DNA of 29,364 bases from an uncultured Propionibacteriaceae bacterium (GTDB lineage: Bacteria > Actinomycetota > Actinomycetes > Propionibacteriales > Propionibacteriaceae), in NCBI GenBank assembly GCA_938012815.1, contig CALLVV010000048.1, forward strand, positions 1 to 29,364. The letters are read 5' to 3'. Both the position numbers and the translations under genes were made by a program. The notes beneath the pieces are model-generated. The model was not told where the DNA came from and searched no databases. It worked only from the letters and a program-made list of their open reading frames with translations. Below, piece after piece: positions 6,786 through 14,124 of the stretch (positions are counted from its first letter, which is position 1; every line of letters starts with the position of its first letter).

Positions 6786-7385
6786 TCAGACCCGCCGGGT
6801 GGCGGGGTCGCTGCCGTGGAGGAACTTCGCAGCGATGAAACCGCCGACGGCCCCGCCGAGATGTCCCTGCCACGAGACCCCCGACGCACCGGGCAGCAAG
6901 CCCAACAGGCTCGAGCCGTAGAAGAAGAACACGGCCACTGACAGCGCGATCTCCCAGATGTTGTGGGTGAAGAAGCCTCGCACCAGCAGGTAGGCGAGGT
7001 ATCCGAACACCAGGCCGGAGGCTCCCAGGGTGACGGTGTTGGAGGGGGCGATCAGCCAGACGGTCAGGCCGGAGGTAACGACGGTGATGAGGGTGACCGC
7101 CAGCCAGCGTCCCGGACCCGCCAGCCAGGTGAGCAGACCGAGGACCAGGAACGGCACCGAGTTGCTGATCAGGTGCGGAAAACCGAAGTGGAGCCACGGG
7201 GCGGTGAGAATGTGCGGCAGCGACCCGAGGCTCCGGGCGATGATGCCGAGTTGGTCGAGAGCGTGGAAGGACGCGCTGTCGATGATCTCCAGCACCCACA
7301 TGAGCGCAAGCAGGCCACCGACAACCACGACTCCGGGTTTGACCCCTTCCAGGGACCGACGATCTGCAAAGTTCTGGGCGCTCAT
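6786..7385 (-). CDS. Rhomboid-family intramembrane serine protease
   Basis: The product is 199 aa with six predicted transmembrane helices, the basic rhomboid core. Rhomboids cut transmembrane segments of membrane proteins inside the bilayer. The catalytic serine lies in GASG (Ser123) and the catalytic histidine in GHLGG (His175) of the last helix. The helix-2 motif HFGFPHLISNSVPF (66-79), with Asn75, supplies the oxyanion hole. The protein lacks extra N- or C-terminal domains. The gene is alone on its strand; the start faces the divergent DUF255 gene across 92 bases, and its end faces mca across the repeat array. Substrates cannot be told from sequence. Confidence 0.92.
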   Translation of the reverse strand: MSAQNFADRRSLEGVKPGVVVVGGLLALMWVLEIIDSASFHALDQLGIIARSLGSLPHILTAPWLHFGFPHLISNSVPFLVLGLLTWLAGPGRWLAVTLITVVTSGLTVWLIAPSNTVTLGASGLVFGYLAYLLVRGFFTHNIWEIALSVAVFFFYGSSLLGLLPGASGVSWQGHLGGAVGGFIAAKFLHGSDPATRRV

Positions 7386-7477
7386 GTATCCAGTGTGACA
7401 GCATTTTCAAGTCCTCCACGACACGGACCGGTTCAACCGGCTCTGGGGATTTCACGGACCCCCTAAGCTTGGCCCTC

Positions 7478-9490
7478 ATGGCGAACCGACTCGCAGATTC
7501 CTCCAGCGACCACCTCCTCCAGTACGCCCACCAGCCGGTGGACTGGTGGCCCTGGACACCCGAGGCGCTGGCCCACGCCACCGAGACGGACAGGCCGATC
7601 CTGCTCAGCATCGGTTACGCATCGTGCCACTGGTGCCACGTGATGGGGAGTGAATCGTTCGAGAACCCGGAGGTCGCGGAGTTCATCAACACCCATTTCG
7701 TGCCGGTCAAGGTGGATCGCGAGCAGCATCCCGTCCTGGACCAGGTGTTCATGACGGCCACGCAGCTGATGAACGAGGGCGCGGGCGGCTGGCCCCTGAC
7801 GGCCTTTCTCACCCCGGAGGGACGCCCGTTCTTCACGGGCACCTACTTCCCACCCGAACCGCAGCCGGGACGCCCGTCGTTCATGCAGGTGCTGCAGGCC
7901 CTGGCCGACACCTGGAAAAACAACCGGCCAACCCTGACCACGGGCGCGGACGTGGTGACCGGACATCTGGCCGCCCTCTCCGCGGCACCCCTGACGGACG
8001 ACGCCCCCGAGGTCCACGAGGCCGTCGAGACGATCGCCGCCGACTTCGACCTGATCCACGCCGGTTTCGGGACCGCCCCGAAGTTCCCGTCCGCGACGGC
8101 GCTGGACGCGCTGCTGGTGCGCGGCGACGCCCGCAGCCTGGAGCTGGCTCAGCGCAGCCTGGAGGCGATGGCGCGAGGTGGCATCTGCGACCAGATCGGC
8201 GGGGGTTTCCACCGCTACACCGTCGATCCGGGCTGGGTGGTGCCGCACTTCGAGAAGATGCTCGACGACAACGCCCTGCTGCTGGGCACCTACATCCGCG
8301 GCTGGCGTCGCACCGCCGACCACGACGAGGGGCTGCGGGCGCTGCTGGAACGCACCGCCTACGGCATCGCCGGTTTCCTGGAGCGGGAGCTGCGCGACGA
8401 GAACGGCGCCTTCATGGCGGGCCTGGACGCCGATTCCTGCGACATCCGCGGTGCCGTCTTCGAGGGCATCCACTACCTGTGGTCGCCGGAGCTGATCATC
8501 GACGCCCTGGGCGAGGAGGACGGCGACTGGGCCACCCGGGTTTTCCACGTCACCGCAGGCGGCACCTTCGGGGAGGGATTGTCGACGCTGCAGCTGCGCG
8601 GCCGCCCCGATGTCGACAAGCTGGCGGAGGTATCCGGGAAGCTCCTGGCCGAGCGGGGGCGCCGGTTCCCGCCCGCCACGGACCGCCTGATCGTGACCTC
8701 GTGGAACGCCCTGGCGATCTCGTCGCTGGTCACGGGCGCCCTGATCTGGAACGAGCCACACTGGTTGGAACTGGCCCTGGACGCGGCCCGCTACCTGGTG
8801 GACACGCACCTGGTGGACGGCGAGTTGCGGCACTCGTCGCGAGCGGGGCAGGTCGACGATTCACCCGCGACCGCCGAGGACCACGGCACGCTGGCCGATG
8901 CCCTCGCCACACTGGCCGGGGCGACGGGGGACGCCACCTGGCTGCGTCACGCCGAGGCCCTCTGCGACCGGGCGGTGGAGCTCTTCGGAGCCGAGGACGG
9001 CGGGTTCTTCGACGCGGCGGCGGGCGAGCTGTTCGTGCGCCCGCGCTCCCTGGCCGACAACGTCACCCCGTCCGGGACGAGCGCTCTGGTGCGGGCGCTG
9101 CGACGGGTGGGGCTGCTGGCGGAGCGCCCCGACCTGCTCGCGCGGGCCGAGGAGGCGGCCGCCACCACCTGGGCAACCGTGGCGGAGAATCCCCGGTTCG
9201 CGGGCTCCGCCCTGGAGGACCTGATGATCGCTGACGAGGCCCGCCGCGGCCTGAAACCGGCGACGGTCGTCGTCGCCTCCGACGATCCGTTCGACGAGCT
9301 GGCCCGCGCGGCCTGGCGGCTGGCGCCGGCGGGGTCGGTGGTCCTGACCGCCCAAGCGGGTACGGAGGGTTTCGGATCCTGGCTCGAGGGCCGCGGGAAA
9401 CGGGCCGTGTACGTGTGCCGCGGGAAACGCTGCTTCGACCCGGTGACCGACTACACCGAGCTGAAAACTCCCCTCTGGCATCGGGCATGA
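7478..9490 (+). CDS. DUF255 thioredoxin-like/glycosidase-fold protein (YyaL/SPATA20 family)
   Basis: The product is 670 aa. I chose ATG 7478 over an in-frame TTG at 7469, because family members start MANRLA-like directly before the LLQYAHQPVDWWPW motif. The N-terminal 160 residues are the thioredoxin-fold DUF255 domain with CHWC at 50-53 in place of a classical CxxC. The rest is an alpha/alpha-barrel of the six-hairpin glycosidase type (for example FHRYTVDPGWVVPHFEKMLD and GLDADSCDIRGAVFEG). The length is standard for the family. The function is not established; a redox or sugar-epimerase-like role is proposed in the literature only by fold. It overlaps the downstream membrane-protein gene by four bases. 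No ribosome site is seen, and TAAGCT at 7464-7469 may be its -10 box. Confidence 0.92.
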   Translation: MANRLADSSSDHLLQYAHQPVDWWPWTPEALAHATETDRPILLSIGYASCHWCHVMGSESFENPEVAEFINTHFVPVKVDREQHPVLDQVFMTATQLMNEGAGGWPLTAFLTPEGRPFFTGTYFPPEPQPGRPSFMQVLQALADTWKNNRPTLTTGADVVTGHLAALSAAPLTDDAPEVHEAVETIAADFDLIHAGFGTAPKFPSATALDALLVRGDARSLELAQRSLEAMARGGICDQIGGGFHRYTVDPGWVVPHFEKMLDDNALLLGTYIRGWRRTADHDEGLRALLERTAYGIAGFLERELRDENGAFMAGLDADSCDIRGAVFEGIHYLWSPELIIDALGEEDGDWATRVFHVTAGGTFGEGLSTLQLRGRPDVDKLAEVSGKLLAERGRRFPPATDRLIVTSWNALAISSLVTGALIWNEPHWLELALDAARYLVDTHLVDGELRHSSRAGQVDDSPATAEDHGTLADALATLAGATGDATWLRHAEALCDRAVELFGAEDGGFFDAAAGELFVRPRSLADNVTPSGTSALVRALRRVGLLAERPDLLARAEEAAATTWATVAENPRFAGSALEDLMIADEARRGLKPATVVVASDDPFDELARAAWRLAPAGSVVLTAQAGTEGFGSWLEGRGKRAVYVCRGKRCFDPVTDYTELKTPLWHRA

Positions 9491-10386
9491 CCCAGCCTCC
9501 TTCCCCGGGCGGTCAGGAAGCACACGAGGGAATGGACCTGAACCGCACCCTGACAAGCCTGCTGGGCTCCCTCGTGATCTGGGGTGCCGTGGCGGGGGTC
9601 TGCCTGTGGTTCCTCGACTACCGAAACCTGTTCCGCGGGGGGTATGAGCTCGTCACGTTTCGTCACGCTCAGCTCGGGCTCGCAGCCTTCTCAGGGTGGC
9701 GGGCACTCGAAGCCCTCCGTGAACTGCTGGTACCTCCCGAGCTGGATTCACCGGTCCGACGCTGGACACGGTGGATCCCCCTCGCCTGGCTGAGCCTTCC
9801 GATGTGTCTCGCATCGTTGTTGGCGATGCTTCACTTCCCCGAGGCTTTGGCGGAGGCCGGTCGGTTGCGCCCGACCAGCAGCTACAAATCCCACCCCTTG
9901 CTGCCGCCCTTCTTCATGCCTGTGGCCGAGCTGACCATCGGCTCGCTCGGTTTGGTCTGGACCTGGAGTTGCACCTGTGGCATCAACCGGCCCGTGGAGG
10001 CACCTCGACGCGTCATGACGAAAGAGGAAAGGCTCAGGGATTTCCTCGTCACCTCGCAGAAGGTCCGTTTCGCGGCTGCCGGGATGATCGCGGGCGCCGT
10101 CGCCCTGGGAGCCACCCTGCTCGGACCCGTGGTGAGGCCTGCGGGACCGTTGGCGGGCCTGTCGGTGACCTGGCCCGCGAGCATGTGGGTTCTGGGAGGC
10201 GCGGGCATCGCGGCGATGCTGGTCTCGGCGCTGTGGTTCTTCTGCCGCACCCGGCAGGGACATGATCCCTATCTGGTGGTGAAGTGGATCGATTACTGTG
10301 CCATCATCGCGGCGATCGCATCACTGCTGACGGTATTCGCGCTCCTGCCGGAGACGTGGCGCCTTTTTCCGCTCACCCATGTCTGA
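9487..10386 (+). CDS. Uncharacterised polytopic membrane protein
   Basis: The product is 299 aa from ATG 9487, which overlaps the TGA of the DUF255 gene (ATGA), so expression is coupled. The open frame continues upstream inside the DUF255 gene but only as an out-of-frame shadow. About six or seven hydrophobic helices are visible, roughly at 20-42, 60-80, 98-118, 140-162, 195-217, 230-252 and 262-285. Between the fourth and fifth is a charged cytoplasmic-type loop (RRVMTKEERLRDFLVTSQK). Cysteines in the fourth helix (WSCTCG) are notable. I do not recognise a family or any catalytic motif. It is followed by a palindromic hairpin at 10391-10417. Confidence 0.75.
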   Translation: MTQPPSPGGQEAHEGMDLNRTLTSLLGSLVIWGAVAGVCLWFLDYRNLFRGGYELVTFRHAQLGLAAFSGWRALEALRELLVPPELDSPVRRWTRWIPLAWLSLPMCLASLLAMLHFPEALAEAGRLRPTSSYKSHPLLPPFFMPVAELTIGSLGLVWTWSCTCGINRPVEAPRRVMTKEERLRDFLVTSQKVRFAAAGMIAGAVALGATLLGPVVRPAGPLAGLSVTWPASMWVLGGAGIAAMLVSALWFFCRTRQGHDPYLVVKWIDYCAIIAAIASLLTVFALLPETWRLFPLTHV

Positions 10387-10390
10387 CGAT

Positions 10391-10417
10391 GTGCGGTCGC
10401 GAAACGTTTCGCCGCAC
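10391..10417 (+). terminator. Palindromic hairpin after the membrane-protein gene
   Basis: GTGCG at 10391-10395 pairs with CGCAC at 10413-10417 around the perfect palindrome GCGAAACGTTTCGC at 10399-10412. It lies five bases past the stop codon and is followed by CCTGTTTCG. It may terminate the DUF255 operon. The lack of a real U-run keeps confidence moderate. Confidence 0.4.
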
Positions 10418-10529
10418 CCTGTTTCGTGATTCCGAGTACGTCGTCGATCATCTGCCCGGTGGCGTCGTCCTCCCACGCTGGATGGATCACGCCCTGGACG
10501 GCGTTGTCACCACAGGAATCGCATGTCAT
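10418..10529 (-). pseudogene. Possible fragment of an HTH-containing protein
   Basis: A minus-strand frame starting at 10529 reads MTCDSCGDNAVQG and then DDVLGITKQGAAKRF, which looks like the turn of a sigma-like or LuxR-like helix-turn-helix seen in small actinobacterial regulators. The open frame then runs on antisense into the membrane-protein gene, where it is not protein-like. No ribosome site is evident. It is probably a relic or a chance frame. Confidence 0.2.
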
Positions 10530-10535
10530 CCCGGT

Positions 10536-11225
10536 TCAGAACACCGCCAGTGCGATTGCGACCCCGTGACAGATTGCGGCCGCGATGGTGCAGGCGTGGA
10601 AGACCTCGTGGAACCCGAAGAGACGGGGGTCGAGGCGCGGGCGACGGGTGCCGTAGGCCAGCGCCCCGAGGGAGTAGACGAGGCCACCCGCGAGCATCAG
10701 CAGCACCACCGCGGGGCCTCCCGCGGTCCAGAACTCACCCAGCCAACCGAGGGCCGCCCACCCCATGGCGACGTAGAGCAACGTGGACAGCCAGCGCGGT
10801 GCGCCAATCCAGCAGATCCTGAAGACGATTCCGAAGGCCGCGATCCCCCAGATCAGCCCCAGCAGCACCCACCGGGAGCCACCGTCGAGGAGGGTGAGGG
10901 TCAGCGGGGTGTATGTGCCGGCGATGAAGACGAAGATGTTGGAGTGGTCGAGGCGACGAAACACCGCCATCGTCGGCTCGTTCCAGTTGCCGCGGTGGTA
11001 GGCGGCCGAGGTGCCGAACAACTGCACCCCGCTCAGGGTCCACACGGCGCAGCCGATGCGCCCGGGAAGAGTCGGGGCCAGGGTCGTCAGCACCAGGCCC
11101 GAGATCAGCAGGGCGGGCGCGAACCCCAGGTGCAACCAGCCCCGCATCAGGGGTTTGCGGGGCCGTTTCCCGCCGTCGGTCACGACGGCGACGTCTTCTT
11201 CGGGTTTTTCGGCTACAGCACTCAT
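10536..11225 (-). CDS. Hemolysin III / PAQR-family membrane protein
   Basis: The product is 229 aa starting MSAVAEK at 11225; upstream residues of the open frame overlap the repeat-rich gap and are discarded. After a charged N-terminal tail (1-28) there are seven hydrophobic helices, as in the hemolysin III/YqfA branch of the PAQR family. Conserved residues are visible: SAAYHR (His77), LDHSNIFVFIAGTYTP (92-107) and the last-helix HEVFHACT (206-213) with a further CH pair. These histidines form the zinc site of the family, whose bacterial members are thought to act as membrane hydrolases. Actual haemolysis is not implied. A palindromic operator-like sequence sits directly upstream. Confidence 0.9.
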   Translation of the reverse strand: MSAVAEKPEEDVAVVTDGGKRPRKPLMRGWLHLGFAPALLISGLVLTTLAPTLPGRIGCAVWTLSGVQLFGTSAAYHRGNWNEPTMAVFRRLDHSNIFVFIAGTYTPLTLTLLDGGSRWVLLGLIWGIAAFGIVFRICWIGAPRWLSTLLYVAMGWAALGWLGEFWTAGGPAVVLLMLAGGLVYSLGALAYGTRRPRLDPRLFGFHEVFHACTIAAAICHGVAIALAVF

Positions 11226-11229
11226 CACA

Positions 11230-11264
11230 AACCTACGCTTCCGCAACTTACGTCTCCGTAGGTT
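11230..11264 (-). promoter_or_regulatory. Operator-like palindrome upstream of the hemolysin III gene
   Basis: AACTTACG at 11245-11252 and CGTAGGTT at 11257-11264 form a 20-bp palindrome around TCTC with one mismatch. A third half-site, AACCTACG at 11230-11237, lies 15 bases to the left in the same orientation as the first. It begins only 5 bases before the start codon. Size and form resemble TetR-type operators, but no TetR gene is nearby. Confidence 0.5.
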
Positions 11265-11328
11265 ACTTCCGGAGGCCCCGGATTCCAATTCTCGAAGCCG
11301 GCCGGTCCGGTCTGCGAGCAGGGCGTCT

Positions 11329-11395
11329 CGAAACCATCCCACGCATGCCCGGGGACTTGTGGCCGGGCCTGCTTCTAGGCTTCCAGATGGTTTCG
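11329..11395. repeat. Nested inverted repeat with GAAACCATC arms
   Basis: CGAAACCATC at 11329-11338 is the exact reverse complement of GATGGTTTCG at 11386-11395. Inside, GCCCGG at 11347-11352 pairs with CCGGGC at 11363-11368. The outer arm continues into GGTTTCGACACGG, a form often seen in dispersed intergenic repeats of high-GC actinobacteria. Confidence 0.6.
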
Positions 11396-11419
11396 ACACG
11401 GGCCACTCCTTCGTCGCGA

Positions 11420-11608
11420 CCCGGCTCAACCAGCTTCAAGAAGTCCCACACCATCGTCGCCACCCCCTGAACCCCTTCCCCCTTGTACACGAATCGCAGA
11501 AGAAAAACGGTTCAACGTCATGTGGCGACGTTGGACCGTCGAACCTCTGCGATTCGTGCCCGAGGGAGGGGAGTGAGAGGGGGTGTCGTGGCCCGGCTCA
11601 ACCAGCTT
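11420..11608. repeat. 17-base direct repeat flanking a long hairpin
   Basis: CCCGGCTCAACCAGCTT occurs at 11420-11436 and again at 11592-11608, with partly matching bases just before each copy (TCGCGA and TCGTGG). The two copies bracket the hairpin at 11488-11558. Confidence 0.7.
11488..11558. repeat. 71-base imperfect palindrome
   Basis: CACGAATCGCAGA at 11488-11500 pairs perfectly with TCTGCGATTCGTG at 11546-11558. A symmetric 6-by-6 internal loop follows, and then ACGGTTCAACGTC at 11507-11519 pairs with GACGTTGGACCGT at 11527-11539 (12 of 13), closing on a 7-base loop. The symmetry suggests a maintained structure, either a mobile repeat or a folded transcript. Confidence 0.75.
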
Positions 11609-11616
11609 TGGGAGGG

Positions 11617-11708
11617 GACAAAGAATAAAGAACCCGGCAGGGCCCCTGCGGCTCTTCGGTGGTGGAGAAGAGGTGGGTGGGCTTCGCAGGAGCGGCCCTG
11701 CCGGGTTC
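11617..11708 (-). terminator. Terminator of the main pdu operon
   Basis: On the minus strand, just after the mdh stop, GAACCCGGCAGGGCC (11708-11694) pairs perfectly over 15 bases with its complement at 11644-11630. Inside are two further stems (11645-11650 with 11685-11690, and 11652-11657 with 11667-11672). The last arm is followed directly by TTTATTCTTTG, a U-rich tail. Confidence 0.8.
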
Positions 11709-11712
11709 GGTC

Positions 11713-12696
11713 TCACACGGGGAGGAGACCCATCGATCTGACCTCCTCCGCCTCGGATTTCAGTTCGTCGACGGAGACATTGACGCGACTTCTCGCGAAG
11801 GCGTTGAGCGGCAGGCCCTGGATGATCTCCCAGTTGCCGTCGCGGCAGCGTACCGGGAACGACGATACCAGGCCAGCCGGGACCCCGTAGGAGCCGTCGC
11901 TGACCACCGCCATCGACGTCCAGTCGCCCTGAGGGGTGCCGAGCAGCCAGTCGCGGACGTGGGCGATGGTGGCGTTGGCCGCCGATGCCGCGCTCGAACG
12001 CCCCCGGGCCGCGATCACTGCGGCCCCCCGCCTGGCGACGGTGGGGATGAAGTCGAAGGCGATCCAGGCGTCGTCGGCGATCCACTCATCCGCCGGCTTC
12101 CCGCAGATGCGGGCGTTGAAGGCGTCCGCGTACTGCGTGGCCGAGTGGTTGCCCCAGATCGTCACGTTCGTCACGTCAGCCACGGGCCTGCGGGCTTTCG
12201 CCGCCAGCTGCGCGCGGGCCCGGTTGTGGTCGAGCCGCGTCAGGGCGGTGAACCTCGATGCGGGAATCCCGTCGGCGTGCCGGGAGGCGATCAGCGCGTT
12301 CGTGTTCGCCGGGTTTCCCGTGACCACCACCCGCACATCCGGGGCCGCCGAGGCCGCCAGGGCCCGGCCCTGCGCGGCGAAGATGGCGGCGTTGGCCTCC
12401 AGCAGGTCGGCGCGTTCCATGCCCGCGCTGCGCGGCGACGCCCCCACCAGCATCGCGACGTTCGCCCCGTCGAAGGCCACCGCGGGATCGTCGGTGACCT
12501 CGATGCCCTTCAGCTGCGGGAAGGCGCAGTCGAGCAGCTCCATCGCCACCCCATCGAGGGCCTTCACAGCCGCCGGCACCTCCAGCAGTCGCAATTCGAC
12601 GGGTTCGTCGCCCAGCAGATCGCCCGAGGCCAGCCGGTAGACCAGCGCGTAGCCGATCTGCCCGGCCGCTCCCGTTATCGCGATTCGTCTGGTCAT
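11713..12696 (-). CDS. mdh: Malate dehydrogenase encoded in the pdu operon
   Basis: The product is 327 aa and interconverts malate and oxaloacetate with NAD(H). The Rossmann glycine motif GAAGQIG lies at 9-15. The MDH-specific substrate loop GASPRSAGMERADLL (85-99) has Arg89 and Arg95. TRLDHNR (153-159) with Asp156 and WGNHS (181-185) with His184 form the catalytic relay. The double-arginine loop marks malate rather than lactate as substrate. The ATG lies six bases after the pduP stop and the gene is the last before the operon terminator, so it is a true operon member. The N-terminus has no encapsulation-type helix, so the enzyme probably works in the cytosol. In propionibacteria MDH reoxidises NADH in the Wood-Werkman cycle, which could balance NADH made by PduP. 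Confidence 0.95.
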   Translation of the reverse strand: MTRRIAITGAAGQIGYALVYRLASGDLLGDEPVELRLLEVPAAVKALDGVAMELLDCAFPQLKGIEVTDDPAVAFDGANVAMLVGASPRSAGMERADLLEANAAIFAAQGRALAASAAPDVRVVVTGNPANTNALIASRHADGIPASRFTALTRLDHNRARAQLAAKARRPVADVTNVTIWGNHSATQYADAFNARICGKPADEWIADDAWIAFDFIPTVARRGAAVIAARGRSSAASAANATIAHVRDWLLGTPQGDWTSMAVVSDGSYGVPAGLVSSFPVRCRDGNWEIIQGLPLNAFARSRVNVSVDELKSEAEEVRSMGLLPV

Positions 12697-12702
12697 GGCG
12701 GC

Positions 12703-14124
12703 TCAGCGGACGTTCAGGTCGCCGACGAGCACGCAGCGACGTTTCCGGGTGAAGCTGCGAGCCGACGTGAGGCCCTCGCCGGTGGGTCCGGCGATGGTGA
12801 ACGTCGGGTAGCCCTCGCCGCCGATTCCGATGCCGTTGTACGACGGGCCGTTCTTCACGAAGATCGTGGTCTGGATCAGCTTGCCCATCTTCGTCAGCTT
12901 GCTGACGTTGAGGCTGTGCATCACCGCGGTGTGGCGGTTGCCGTGCTCCAGTTCGACGGCCAGGTCGATGGCGGCGTCCACATCCGGCACCCGCACCAGC
13001 CCGAGCACCGGCATCATCAGCTCGTGCACCACGAACGGATGGGTGGCGCTGGCCTCGCACACGATCAGCCGCACCCCGGGCGGCGGGGTGACGCCGATGG
13101 CCTCCAGGATCTTCGCTGCCGGTTTGCCCACCCACTCGGTGCGCGGCTTGTCGCCGTTGACCAGCAGCTTCTCCAGCTCCGCGACCTCGGAGGCCGTCGC
13201 CTCGTAGGCGCCGTGCTTGATCATGCAGAACTTCAGCATGTCGGCGATCGAATCGACCGCGATGATCTCCTTCTCCGCGGTACAGGGCAGGTTGTTGTCG
13301 AAGCTGGCGCCGTCGACGATGCACTTCGCGGCGTGCTCGATGTCGGCGGTCTCGTCGACGACGGCAGGCGGATTGCCTGCGCCCGCGCCGATCGCCTTCT
13401 TCCCGGAACTCAGCACCGCCTTGACGATGCCCGGACCCCCGGTGGCCACCAGCATCCGGACCTTCGGGTGGGCCATCATCGCGTTGGTGTTCTCCAGCGA
13501 TGGCGCGGTGACCGTCACCACGAGATTGTCGGGTGCGCCGGCGGCGCGCAGCGCCCGGTTGATGCGACGCACCTGCCAGCACGACAACTTGGCGACCCGC
13601 GGGTGCGGGCTGAACACGACGGCGTTGCCGGCGGCCAGCATCCCGATGGCGTTGCAGGTGATGGTCTCGGTGGGGTTGGTGGTGGGGGTGATGGCCCCGA
13701 TCACACCGTAGGGCGAGTACTCGATGGTGGTCAGGCCGTCGTCGCCGGACCACGCCTCCGTGACGAGATCCTCCACCCCGGGGGTCTCGGAGGCCGCCAC
13801 CTTGTTCTTCAGGTACTTGTGGCCGACATCACCCATCCCGGACTGCGCCACGGCCTGCTCCGACATGTAGTCGAGGGCCTCGGGGGCCAGCATCGCCTCA
13901 CGGATGGCCGCGACGTAGCGGCGCCGGTCGGCCATCGAATGGGTCAGGTACTCGCGCTGCGCCAGGTGGGCGGCCTCCACCGCGGAGTCCATGTCGGCGA
14001 ACACCCCGTCGCCCGGGGCCTCCTGCTGCGTCGCGGGCGCCTCGGCCTGGTTGCCGTTGCCGGGGAGCATGGCCGCGAGGACCTCGCGGATGGTCGCCTC
14101 CAGCTGTGCCGGATCTATCTTCAT
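12703..14124 (-). CDS. pduP: CoA-acylating propionaldehyde dehydrogenase PduP
   Basis: The product is 473 aa. It oxidises propanal to propionyl-CoA with NAD+ inside the microcompartment. Residues 1-20 (DPAQLEATIREVLAAML) form the amphipathic encapsulation helix known from PduP, and an Ala/Pro/Gln-rich linker (21-40) separates it from the aldehyde dehydrogenase domain. The catalytic cysteine is Cys281 in DNNLPCTAEKE, and the nucleotide-binding region includes TPTTNPTET (147-155). An AGGAG ribosome site lies upstream, and the start overlaps the pduO stop as TAATG. The length matches PduP of other pdu loci (about 460-470 aa). Confidence 0.95.
   Translation of the reverse strand: MKIDPAQLEATIREVLAAMLPGNGNQAEAPATQQEAPGDGVFADMDSAVEAAHLAQREYLTHSMADRRRYVAAIREAMLAPEALDYMSEQAVAQSGMGDVGHKYLKNKVAASETPGVEDLVTEAWSGDDGLTTIEYSPYGVIGAITPTTNPTETITCNAIGMLAAGNAVVFSPHPRVAKLSCWQVRRINRALRAAGAPDNLVVTVTAPSLENTNAMMAHPKVRMLVATGGPGIVKAVLSSGKKAIGAGAGNPPAVVDETADIEHAAKCIVDGASFDNNLPCTAEKEIIAVDSIADMLKFCMIKHGAYEATASEVAELEKLLVNGDKPRTEWVGKPAAKILEAIGVTPPPGVRLIVCEASATHPFVVHELMMPVLGLVRVPDVDAAIDLAVELEHGNRHTAVMHSLNVSKLTKMGKLIQTTIFVKNGPSYNGIGIGGEGYPTFTIAGPTGEGLTSARSFTRKRRCVLVGDLNVR

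Larger units (their letters stand above)
11265..11712. other. Repeat-rich gap between the hemolysin III gene and mdh
   Basis: No protein gene is supported in these 448 bases. The gap is packed with inverted repeats: hairpins at 11329-11395, 11488-11558 and 11630-11708, and a 17-base direct repeat, all listed separately. The mdh-proximal hairpin looks like the terminator of the pdu operon. Confidence 0.75.

Noticed and set aside
7469..7477. TTG start of the DUF255 protein
   Set aside because: The conserved N-terminus of the family begins at the ATG at 7478, and the TTG has no ribosome site.
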